A stretch of DNA of 25,000 nt, taken from positions 237,501 to 262,500 of the forward strand of contig JAQGDQ010000154.1 of the NCBI GenBank assembly GCA_030141605.1, in the 5' to 3' direction. Source of the stretch: Tubiluchus corallicola. Taxonomy: Eukaryota; Priapulida; Priapulimorpha; Priapulimorphida; Tubiluchidae. A program made the position numbers and the translations under genes. The notes beneath the pieces were generated by a model that saw only the letters and a program-made list of their open reading frames with translations, searched no databases and was not told the origin of the DNA. Numbering within the stretch: position 1 is the first letter of the stretch; every line of letters starts with the position of its first letter. This document shows, piece by piece, positions 19,601 to 25,000 of the stretch.

Positions 19601-21963
19601 TAACCACAAGAATAAATAGACTTCAACGCAACCAATTATTTTACTCTTTCTAAGCTGAAAAACCATAGAACTAGAAGAACAAACGGAAACATTGTAGGTG
19701 AACAGAAATCATAGTAGTAGTATTTTATTCACAGTGATAACATTATAGTCCATCAACAACATTAGAAAAATTGTCACCGAGTTAGAAAAAAATAAATGTT
19801 AACAGCAAATTTCAACACAGCGAGTTAATCATAAATTTTTCAAATTACTAACAAGAATTTACCACAAAGTTCAGGCTCTAAATCAAATAGCTCTTGCACT
19901 CTGTTTAAATACGCAGCATACATTTCTCTAATTGCCTCAGATAATGTACAATGTATAATAACATGCGACTCGTCTTGAACAGAGATATATCACACCTGCA
20001 TGCCCTGTTATCACGAGAAATGAGTGGCCTAGGCTGGCCCAATCTCATCCTCAGATGATGAGACGGCAGCATAAACCTATTAAAACTTATTGGTAGAGAA
20101 TCCGGGATATCAGACGCATAAATCGCACTTTGTTTTAATGCGGGGTTGTGGGTTACATAGCAAGAATACCGACTTTTGTTTACACTTTTAGTCTGAATAT
20201 TATGTAAAATGTTGGCAGGAATGTAATCATAACACTTACGAAAGGATTTAAATGCACGAGAGTGACGACATACAAACTAACAGAAAAAATACATTTTAGT
20301 GCAAATTCTTGAAACAAGTTATACAGTGATTATGTAATCAGAGGACTGTTGTTAGTTATAATTAACTAATATAGTGATTTGGTAATCAGAGGACTGTGGT
20401 TAGTTATAGGTAACTAATATAGTGATTATGTAATCAGAGGACTGTGGTTAGTTATAGTTAACTAATATAGTGATTATATAATCAGAGGACTGTGGTTAGT
20501 TATTGTTAACTAATATGGTGATTATGTAATCAGAGGAGTGTGGTTAGTTATAGTTAACACATAGTTAGTAATAAATCAGAAACCCTACTGTACTCGTAGA
20601 TAATTCAAAAAGTAATTCACGGTTTGCTAATTTATGCCACGTTAATTAATGACGATAGTTGAATTCAGATGCCAAGAATTTTGCTCAGCCATCAGCCACT
20701 TGTGCTTAAAAACTCTGAACACGAGCTTCTGGGAGTTTTAAACCACGCGAGAACTTGACTCAAAAGCATCCAGTTCGTATATTTTCAACAATTCGTACCT
20801 AAAAATTCTTCGTCTGAACGAAAGGAGTCATTGTTGCACTAATAAGAGTTTGCACATGCGCAACCGTGCAAGGAGGCAACTTGTCTTGCTTGGTGGTAAT
20901 GGCAAAATGTAAAAACTAATTAATCAAATGCATAATCATGTAGTATAAATCGTGTATTGTGAACAAAGTTTTAATTTTGGTTGTTGCTGAAATAAATTCT
21001 CACTTCCTCATCGCCTGAACGCTGCTTATGATGTAAGAGGTAGTTGATTTTTAAATTTTTCCAACTTGTGATATTACTCTGAATGTTACTAGGTTCTAAT
21101 ATTGATAAAACGCATCATGATAATCGAGCTCACGCTTCTGCAAGAGAAACAGCTAATTTTGAGGATGCAGTAAAGGTTGCATATGATTCGACCAGCGAAG
21201 ACGATACTTTGATTATTGTTACAGCTGATCACAGTCATGCGGTAACCTTTGCAGGATATCCACCAAGAGGAAATCCTTTGTTTGGTATGTTGCAGACAGC
21301 TTAACAGTGGAATACTGAACTGTATATATGTATATATAGTATAGTATAGTATAGTATAGTATAGTATAGTATAGTATAGTATAGTATAGTATAGTATAGT
21401 ATAGTATAGTATAGTATAGTATAGTATAGTATAGTATAGTATAGTATAGTATAGTATAGTATAGTATAGTATAGTATAGTATAGCATAGCATAGCATAGC
21501 ATAGCATAGCATAGCATAGCATAGCATAGTATAGCATAGCATAGCATAGCATAGCATAGCAGAGCAGAGCAGAGCATAGTATAGTAGAGTATGATACGGT
21601 ACGGTACGGTACGGTAGCATAGCATAGCATAGCATAGCAGAGCAGAGCATAGTATAGTAGAGAATGATACGGTACGGTAGGGTAGGGTAGGGTAGGGTAG
21701 GGTAGGGTAGGTAGGGTAGGTAGGGTAGGGTAGGGTAGGGTATGGTATGGTATGGTATGGTATGGTATGGTATGGTATGGTATGGTATGGTATGGTATGG
21801 TATGGTATAGTATAGTATAGTATAGTATAGTATAGTATAGTATAGTATAGTATAGTATAGTATAGTATAGTATAGTATAGTATAGTATAGTATATATATA
21901 TATATATACAAATTATACACATGTCATTTTTGACTAGATGTGAACAATGAAAATGTCCGATAA

Positions 21964-22039
<76 letters not shown>

Positions 22040-23639
22040 CTCTTTATATTACGTATGTTGTTCGTGTTGGAATCGGGATTCAGTGTAGCATTAGTAATTG
22101 CTTTAGTTCGAAAAACGAATTTTAGTAAATGCATTCTCAATTCGTCAGACGTTGAGTTAACTGTGCTTGTATTCATTGTGACTTACGTTGGCTATTGATG
22201 GTTATTTGTCTGTTTGCTCATTAATTCATCCATTTCTTTGTGATTCATTTGCTCGTTCATTTATCATAAATTTTCCATGTCACTTCCTCATTTAATTATA
22301 CTCATTGACACTATATTAGTTAGCACTTTTGCTAAATGAATATGAAAATATTAAAAAGTCAGCACTACTAGTGCCATCTATCTTACATTTTAGAGAAAGT
22401 TGGCAAAGATGCAGACGATGACATGCCGTACACAGCAATACTCTATGGGAATGGACCTGGTTATGATGAAAAAGTATTTCAAAACACTGGAGCTCGACCT
22501 AATATCACCGATGTTGATACTAGTAAGATGATTATTTTAAAGAGATTTAGCAACATTTAGAAATTGAGTTTTACCTATTTGATTACTCAGAACGTCAACA
22601 TTTGGTTCATAGGACCTTAGCCTAAAAAAGAGAATATTTATGCTGCTTTTGTGATTAAACACAACTCGGTGTTCAAGGCACGTAGCACAAAGATCGCAGC
22701 CCATGGTTAGTGGTGTTTTGACATATTCCTTTACGTAACTGACTTGTAGAACTTTGACTTCTAACGTTAAAAATTGGCAAGTGAAGAAAAGCAGATTAAG
22801 AAAGATATGAAAAAATAACGCAGCCATTAAAATGTTAAAAAAATAAGTTTACTTCTACTTGTGATAACTTTACGTGTAGCGAATTCATCGTTTGTTGTTA
22901 ACGGGAACTTATTATTGAAGTTTCATTTCATCACGTTTGTAATAAATAGTACGTAAATCTGTTTATAACATTAATTTATCCAATAAAATTTAACATCAAA
23001 CTGCTTACAGTAAATGTTCTTACGAGTAGGTATGCAAACTAATAATTCAAAAACCACTTTTGAAGTAGAGCATACACTCAGTTTCACAAATTAGGCTGTG
23101 TTTTAAAAAAAACTTTTGATTAAGTTCGTCAAGAATTATGAATTCAAGTTTTACGTCGAAAGATAAGATAAGACAAAGATAGATAAGGAAAGGTAAAATT
23201 TATTTGATGTCGATTATCTATTTAAAATAACATGAGCAGTTAAAGCTGCTTTTTTATAGAAAGTTAGAACTAAATTAAATCGTAGTTATTTAATCATAAA
23301 CAACAAAAATTCATTAGTGTTGAACATTTCTTAGAAATTCATAATATGCATTGACTGACTTATGTTTTTAATATTTTTATAGCTGATCCTGAATACCTAC
23401 AACAAGCAGCAGTGCCTCGATATTCAGAGACTCACGGAGGTGAAGATGTACCAGTCTACGCCCGAGGACCAATGGCACATTTATTTAGTGGAAATTATGA
23501 GCAACATTACATTGCGCATGCTCTGGCTTATGCTTCTTGCGTGGATGTAAACGCACCTCATTGTTCTAAGCCCCTCGTTGGTGACTGTGCTGCCCTTTCT
23601 CAGGGTTCAACGGCATCGAAATCAAATAATCGTCGTTAG
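7577..23639 (+). CDS. alkaline phosphatase, secreted type, 12 coding exons (join of the exons listed below)
   Basis: Zinc/magnesium phosphomonoesterase that enters the secretory pathway. Twelve exons join in perfect phase to 1611 nt, or 536 residues, close to the 520-535 usual in animals. Residues 1-20 are a signal peptide. By placental-enzyme numbering, D74 is D42 (in GDGMG), S124 is the phosphorylated S92 (in DSAGTATA), H185 and S187 are H153 and S155, R198 is R166, E344 is E311, D349 and H353 are the Zn1 ligands D316 and H320, D390-H391 are the Zn2 ligands, and H469 (in THGGEDV) is the last Zn1 ligand. Spacings match: 50 residues from D42 to S92, 63 to S155, and 41 between D316 and D357. 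Oddities: K350 stands where mammals have His, and the C-terminus is short, polar and basic (SKSNNRR) without a GPI-anchor signal. Intron phases in order are 1,1,2,0,1,0,2,1,1,1,1. It is a full-length, apparently functional gene. The ALPL/ALPI-type paralogy cannot be assigned. Confidence 0.95.
7641..8396. repeat. intron 1: ATATT run and two to three copies of a ~140-bp repeat
   Basis: About 8132-8247 and 8270-8396 are clearly related. They share the words TTTGTCTCACTA, the CAGGG(A/G)TCATCCA region, and ACTGTTCCATTTGTCTCAACG. A weaker third copy may lie near 7985-8030. An (ATATT)-type run at 8063-8100 is flanked by the direct repeat TGTGACCTTTCATT. Frames here are not coding. Confidence 0.7.
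8397..8850 (-). mobile_element. non-LTR retrotransposon (LINE) 3' remnant
   Basis: On the minus strand the sequence encodes [14 protein letters not shown], then [16 protein letters not shown] and a tail ending in [10 protein letters not shown] followed by TAA near 8600. E-D-E-x-H-F followed by C-P-x-Y is the typical C-terminal zinc-knuckle region of LINE polyproteins. A 7-bp tandem duplication (TGACATG twice, about 8797-8810) breaks the frame. The 3' UTR has a GTT run and ends GAATAAAATTAAAATACC at about 8397. The 5' end is truncated about 20 bp from the exon 2 acceptor. It is an inactive fossil of unresolved clade. Confidence 0.65.
8869..8916 (+). CDS. alkaline phosphatase exon 2 (symmetric 48-nt exon)
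   Basis: Acceptor GTTTTATTTCAG, donor GGAG then GTACGG, phase 1 at both ends. It encodes a His/Arg-rich linker ([12 protein letters not shown]) between the signal peptide and the phosphatase fold, and has no counterpart I know in mammalian enzymes. Because it is symmetric, skipping it would keep the frame, so it could be an alternative cassette. Its reality is supported by splice sites and phase only. Confidence 0.7.
9259..9400 (+). CDS. alkaline phosphatase exon 3 (GDGMG metal-binding motif)
   Basis: Acceptor TTTCTAG, donor GAAG then GTAAAT, phase 2. Encodes the N-terminal helix with WWQTGQ and [14 protein letters not shown], whose Asp74 bridges Zn2 and Mg in this family. Confidence 0.93.
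9700..9900 (+). repeat. tRNA-derived SINE-like segment in intron 3
   Basis: TTGCCGAGTGA (9706-9716) resembles the A box of Leu/Ser-type tRNAs, and GAGTTCGACCT (9748-9758) resembles the B box, followed by TGCGGCTGCTAGC as in a tRNA 3' half. The acceptor stem is not intact. About 140 bp of unrelated sequence follows, as in a SINE body. It could equally be an old tRNA pseudogene. Confidence 0.35.
9901..11859. other. intron 3, first half: no recognisable feature
   Basis: AT-rich intron. The 84-codon frame at 11198-11452 has no domain, and I found no exon that would fit the phosphatase phases. Confidence 0.5.
11860..12836. repeat. intron 3: two copies of a ~430-550 bp repeat rich in AGTAACTCG words
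   Basis: The copies are about 11860-12290 and 12292-12836. They share AAATCTATGCRACAAACATAAG, ATCATTAATTCAGTTAC, CAACTGTCAGAGAGTTCC and GATTATTGGTTC. Copy spacing is about 432 bp at the left and about 551 bp further right, because copy 2 carries about 119 bp extra. Both copies contain several direct AGTAACTCG words and one inverted one (CGAGTTACT near 12528). This suggests a duplicated MITE-like element. Frames inside are not coding. Confidence 0.75.
12837..13487. other. intron 3, last part: a diverged short duplication
   Basis: About 12934-12995 and 13018-13082 look like diverged tandem copies (GATACCAGGTGTAATATTGC and GATACTAGGTGTGATAATGC). Otherwise unremarkable up to the exon 4 acceptor. 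Confidence 0.4.
13488..13572 (+). CDS. alkaline phosphatase exon 4
   Basis: Acceptor TTGCGCACAG (weak pyrimidine tract), donor AAAG then GTTAGC, phase 0. Encodes ILKGQ, then [17 protein letters not shown], matching the family segment that leads to the catalytic serine region. Confidence 0.92.
13940..14100. repeat. intron 4 polypyrimidine tract, (CTTTTC/CTTTC)n
   Basis: About 160 bp of almost pure C/T on the plus strand, with blocks of TTTTC, TTTCC and again TTTTC. Its mirror-like symmetry could support triplex (H-DNA) structure. The Phe/Leu/Ser frames through it are artefacts. Confidence 0.95.
14207..14381 (+). CDS. alkaline phosphatase exon 5 (catalytic serine)
   Basis: Acceptor TATTTCTTAG, donor GCAG then GTAAGT, phase 1. 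Encodes [16 protein letters not shown], with nucleophile Ser124, and then a Cys-containing segment ([14 protein letters not shown]). Confidence 0.95.
14382..14973. other. intron 5, no recognisable feature
   Basis: 592 bp of AT-rich intron between a GTAAGT donor and a TTAATTACAG acceptor. Nothing else seen. Confidence 0.6.
14974..15143 (+). CDS. alkaline phosphatase exon 6 (Mg site and phosphate-binding Arg)
   Basis: Acceptor TTAATTACAG, donor TTTAAT then GTAAAA, phase 0. Encodes [11 protein letters not shown] (His185, Ser187), YAHAADRDW (Arg198) and CKDIAAQL. The frame continues 18 nt past the donor to a stop, but the splice restores the family's N-F-N-V-I-L-G-G-G sequence. Confidence 0.94.
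15144..15710. other. intron 6, first part
   Basis: AT-rich intron with no recognisable element. The 89-codon frame at 15465-15734 lacks any domain. Confidence 0.5.
15711..15850. repeat. exact 70-bp tandem duplication (two copies)
   Basis: 15711-15780 and 15781-15850 are identical at every base, each starting CACGTTTCCTCTTCTAAAAT and ending GAAAAGTCAA. Identity implies a very recent duplication, or an assembly artefact. Confidence 0.97.
15990..16081 (+). CDS. alkaline phosphatase exon 7
   Basis: Acceptor GACATTTACAG, donor ACAG then GTGGGT, phase 2. Encodes [12 protein letters not shown] followed by an acidic Pro/Glu-rich insert (DPEEPEKEG). VILGGG-R-x-x-F-x-P is a family signature. Confidence 0.93.
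16082..17379. other. intron 7: palindrome and degenerate repeat words, possible old LTR
   Basis: Words CACTGAACACTGA and GAGTTAGA recur at 16417-16550. A perfect 10-bp-arm palindrome lies at 16635-16658 (TCCAGTGAAT, ATGC, ATTCACTGGA). Read on the minus strand, about 16742 to 16365 resembles a degraded LTR (TGTATATTTTTAGG at one end, AATAAACGC near the other), but I find no target-site duplication. The rest is featureless. Confidence 0.4.
17380..17495 (+). CDS. alkaline phosphatase exon 8
   Basis: Acceptor TTTTGTTTCAG, donor TTAG then GTCAGT, phase 1. Encodes [20 protein letters not shown] and ends in [10 protein letters not shown], matching the family's N-x-x-x-V-D-Y-L-L-G segment. Confidence 0.94.
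17496..18337. other. intron 8, no supported feature before the CA repeat
   Basis: AT-rich intron. A short near-palindrome centred on CCAATTGG lies near 17860. The 89-codon minus-strand frame at 17919-18188 is not recognisable. Confidence 0.5.
18338..18410. repeat. (CA)n / (CACG)n microsatellite in intron 8
   Basis: CA dinucleotides with an inner run of ACGC tetramers, a potential Z-DNA former. The Thr/His frames through it are artefacts. Confidence 0.95.
18525..18665 (+). CDS. alkaline phosphatase exon 9 (Mg ligand Glu)
   Basis: Acceptor AATTTTTTCAG, donor GAAA then GTAAGA, phase 1. Encodes [13 protein letters not shown], then [14 protein letters not shown] and GYYLFVE, where Glu344 is the Mg ligand. 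Confidence 0.95.
18652..19702. repeat. diverged tandem duplication of exon 9 end plus intron, second copy interrupted
   Basis: Copy 1 (about 18652-18955) and copy 2 (from about 18956) align over CGAAAGTAAG, ACAAAYGCATCTT, GAGGGCAAAA/GAGAGCAAAA, CTTATGT and AAGACCTG. The end of copy 1 (CATAGAACTGGAAGAA) reappears at about 19666-19702 (CATAGAACTAGAAGAA). Copy 2 is therefore split by about 450 bp of inserted sequence that contains the LTR-like segment. The duplicated GTAAGG at 18970 is a relic of the exon 9 splice donor. Confidence 0.6.
19334..19570. mobile_element. possible solo LTR
   Basis: Begins TGTGGCATCACC and ends CTCGCCACA, so it has TG...CA ends within a perfect 6-bp inverted repeat (TGTGGC/GCCACA). 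It contains AATAAA-type words (AATAAATG, AAATAAAG) near 19500-19525, as LTRs do, and sits inside a duplicated segment it interrupts. No target-site duplication is visible (TTAGG against CAATA), so the call is tentative. Confidence 0.35.
19703..20275 (-). mobile_element. non-LTR retrotransposon (LINE) 3' remnant
   Basis: On the minus strand a frame of about 95 codons from about 20275 carries [28 protein letters not shown] and ACRC. After a frameshift near 19985 it continues [26 protein letters not shown] and stops at 19840. C-x-C ... H-x4-C is the usual C-terminal zinc knuckle of LINEs. The 3' UTR ends TGAATAAAATACTACTACT at about 19720, much like the remnant at 8397. It is 5'-truncated, frameshifted and inactive. 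Confidence 0.65.
20321..20562. repeat. 48-bp minisatellite, five copies, each with two dyads
   Basis: Units start at about 20321, 20371, 20419, 20467 and 20515, and differ at only a few positions. Each unit holds TGATTATGTAATCA (6-bp arms) and TTAGTTA-TAGT-TAACTAA (7-bp arms), though some copies have a mismatch. Confidence 0.93.
20563..21092. other. intron 9, last part, no recognisable feature
   Basis: AT-rich intron leading to the ATGTTACTAG acceptor of exon 10. Nothing else seen. Confidence 0.5.
21093..21284 (+). CDS. alkaline phosphatase exon 10 (Zn1 and Zn2 ligands)
   Basis: Acceptor ATGTTACTAG, donor TTTG then GTATGT, phase 1. Encodes [12 protein letters not shown] (Asp349, Lys350, His353), [13 protein letters not shown] (Asp390, His391) and [11 protein letters not shown]. 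Lys350 replaces the His found in mammalian enzymes. Confidence 0.95.
21320..21909. repeat. pentanucleotide satellite (TATAG and variants) with higher-order structure
   Basis: About 115 five-base units. The order is TATAG, then CATAG, then CAGAG, GGTAC, a second CATAG/CAGAG/GGTAC block, then GGTAG, GGTAT and TATAG again, closing in a TA run. The long Tyr/Thr/Ile and Cys/Tyr/Ala/Met frames on the minus strand are artefacts. Confidence 0.95.
21968..22036. repeat. (GA)n microsatellite in intron 10
   Basis: Nearly 70 bp of uninterrupted GA dinucleotides, a potential GAGA-factor or H-DNA type sequence. Confidence 0.97.
22037..22393. other. intron 10, last part, no recognisable feature
   Basis: AT-rich intron that ends at the CTTACATTTTAG acceptor of exon 11. 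Confidence 0.5.
22394..22522 (+). CDS. alkaline phosphatase exon 11
   Basis: Acceptor CTTACATTTTAG, donor ACTA then GTAAGA, phase 1. Encodes an acidic loop (KDADDDM) and then [12 protein letters not shown], a family signature in the crown-proximal region. Confidence 0.94.
22523..23382. other. intron 11, with a cluster of GATA motifs
   Basis: 860 bp intron. AGATAAG occurs at 23161-23167, 23166-23172 and 23181-23187, plus one further GATA at 23178. This could be a GATA-factor site or a short imperfect repeat. The 96-codon minus-strand frame at 22537-22827 has no recognisable domain. Confidence 0.45.
23383..23639 (+). CDS. alkaline phosphatase exon 12 (last coding exon)
   Basis: Acceptor ATATTTTTATAG. 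Encodes [20 protein letters not shown] (His469, the last Zn1 ligand), [18 protein letters not shown] and a Cys-containing tail ending SKSNNRR and TAG 23637-23639. There is no hydrophobic C-terminal segment. Confidence 0.95.
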
Positions 23640-24081
23640 AATTGCAGTATTGTGTTTTGTCTCGACGATTTTAGAGTTAGGCCTGTTATTTAATTAATGT
23701 GTGTGGTAGTAGCTATTAAATTACAAAATAAGACGATACTAAGGATATCATGTTTAAAGATGTAAATTTTTCTTGATTTGTGAAATACTCAAATGTTGAT
23801 GACGAATTATAGAGATCTGATGAGTTTTAAAAAACATAATCACCCGATTTTAATGGAATCTTTAGTGTTAGAAATATACAGGCCGTCGCGTAATGTGTAT
23901 GCAAGATTTCTGTAATGTAAAGTGTGTCAATGGCACATAAAGAGCAAGAATAGTCAAAAAGACCTAAGGTTAAAGATACTGTGTAGTTTGGTGCAGAATA
24001 CGACGATCTCTGACTATGTTAGAACCACGATGCTGTGATTTTTTTTAGCGAAAAGCATTTTCTTATTTTGTTACGTGGATG
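23640..24081 (+). other. 3' UTR/flank of the alkaline phosphatase gene
   Basis: The variant poly(A) signal ATTAAA at 23715-23720 is the best candidate, 76 nt after the stop. No canonical AATAAA is seen close by. Nothing else recognisable. Confidence 0.4.
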
Positions 24082-24555
24082 CAGTGGCGACTCGTAGCTA
24101 AAATTACTGGGGGTGTTGCAAAATTAATTTTTTTAGCCATTGTTTTAATACTGTGTAAAAACGAAACAGATATATGTAATCTTAATGTTGTAATTATCTT
24201 TCTAAACAAACAAAATAATTTATACGTAAACTTAATAAACTCTTAAACGAAAGATATTGTTTTCTTACGAATAACCTAAATTGTCATAGTTCAAGAATAT
24301 GCCGATACACGGCTTTTAAACACGTGACAACTGACAGCACATACTGCGTGAGCGACAGTACTCTTTCTACCTAAAGTGCAGCCTCTTATTCTTGGGCTGT
24401 GAAACAAATTGTACTATCCCCACGTGCTCCGATTCCGCACGAGTATAATGAAAGAACTAAAGAAAAAAGACTTATTATATTGAATGTTATCGATAATAAT
24501 GAGTGAAAACAGGGAGAGCTGAAGTACTACAGTTCCTATACACGAGCCGCCACTG
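24082..24555. mobile_element. non-autonomous hAT-like MITE
   Basis: Left end CAGTGGCGACTCGTAGC and right end CACGAGCCGCCACTG are inverted copies of a CAGTGGCG(G/A)CTCGT terminal repeat, 474 bp apart. CAGTGGCG ends are typical of hAT-superfamily elements. The flanking 8-mers CGTGGATG and TGTGAACA match at 4 of 8 positions, and all four differences are transitions, as expected of an old 8-bp target-site duplication. There is no transposase frame. Confidence 0.6.
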
Positions 24556-24733
24556 TGTGAACATCTATGAGTGGCCAAGGTGCCAACTTTAAGTCCTGTC
24601 ATTATTTAATTTAACTTTGAAAAAGTTTCTTTAGTAACGCGGGATAAGCGATCCGTTTGTGAATGTAAACTAGCAAATATATGTAAATAAACAAAAAACA
24701 TTGAAGCCTTTTTTGTTGACGGTGACGGTGATG
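24556..24733. other. spacer between MITE and trinucleotide array
   Basis: AT-rich DNA with no recognisable feature. Confidence 0.5.
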
Positions 24734-24950
<217 letters not shown>

Positions 24951-24982
24951 CGTACTCTTGGGGAACACTTGCTCCCTTGCTC

Positions 24983-24996
24983 GGTGTAGCTACACC
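24983..24996. repeat. 14-bp perfect palindrome
   Basis: GGTGTAGCTACACC is its own reverse complement. Its role is unknown, and it lies 5 bp from the window end. Confidence 0.8.
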
Positions 24997-25000
24997 ACAT

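Noticed and set aside
21089-21922. 233- and 277-codon minus-strand frames of Tyr-Thr-Ile-Leu repeats
   Set aside because: A five-base repeat without stops is open over its full length. The frames also run antisense through exon 10 of the phosphatase.

Overview
The window looks like nuclear DNA from an invertebrate animal. It is AT-rich and intron-rich, with AATAAA polyadenylation signals, degraded non-LTR retrotransposons, MITE-like and tRNA-like elements, and many long microsatellites. I cannot fix the phylum from the sequence. Coding density is low, and most of the reading frames are artefacts of simple repeats.

Layout. (1) 1-2523: sparse DNA, a tRNA-like inverted-repeat element (806-897), a long TCATTA hexanucleotide array (990-1353) that appears to be the tail of an antisense LINE remnant (1354-1830), and the 3' terminal exon of an unrecognised tyrosine-rich protein gene (+ strand, 1987-2381, poly(A) signal 2518). 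(2) 3130-4228: a single-exon class A GPCR on the minus strand, of cannabinoid/EDG/adenosine (MECA) type, with SQY in place of the usual DRY. (3) 4229-7576: intergenic DNA with an E-box dyad, a hairpin and two trinucleotide arrays. (4) 7577-23639: one secreted-type alkaline phosphatase gene on the plus strand. It has twelve coding exons whose splice phases join without a break into 1611 nt, or 536 residues. All expected metal and catalytic residues are present. (5) 23640-25000: 3' flank, a hAT-like MITE (24082-24555) and a CAA/CAG array.

The alkaline phosphatase introns hold most of the mobile and repetitive DNA: LINE 3' ends at 8397-8850 and 19703-20275, a possible solo LTR, a tRNA-derived SINE-like segment, duplicated intron blocks, a 48-bp minisatellite with two dyads, and a 555-bp pentanucleotide array with higher-order structure.

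The most notable points are these. The phosphatase pairs a mammal-like His with an E. coli-like Lys in the active-site surround. It lacks a GPI-anchor tail. It has a symmetric 48-nt exon directly beside a LINE remnant. The GPCR has lost the TM3 arginine. I see no operon-like or defence-type system, and no functional link between the GPCR, the tyrosine-rich gene and the phosphatase.
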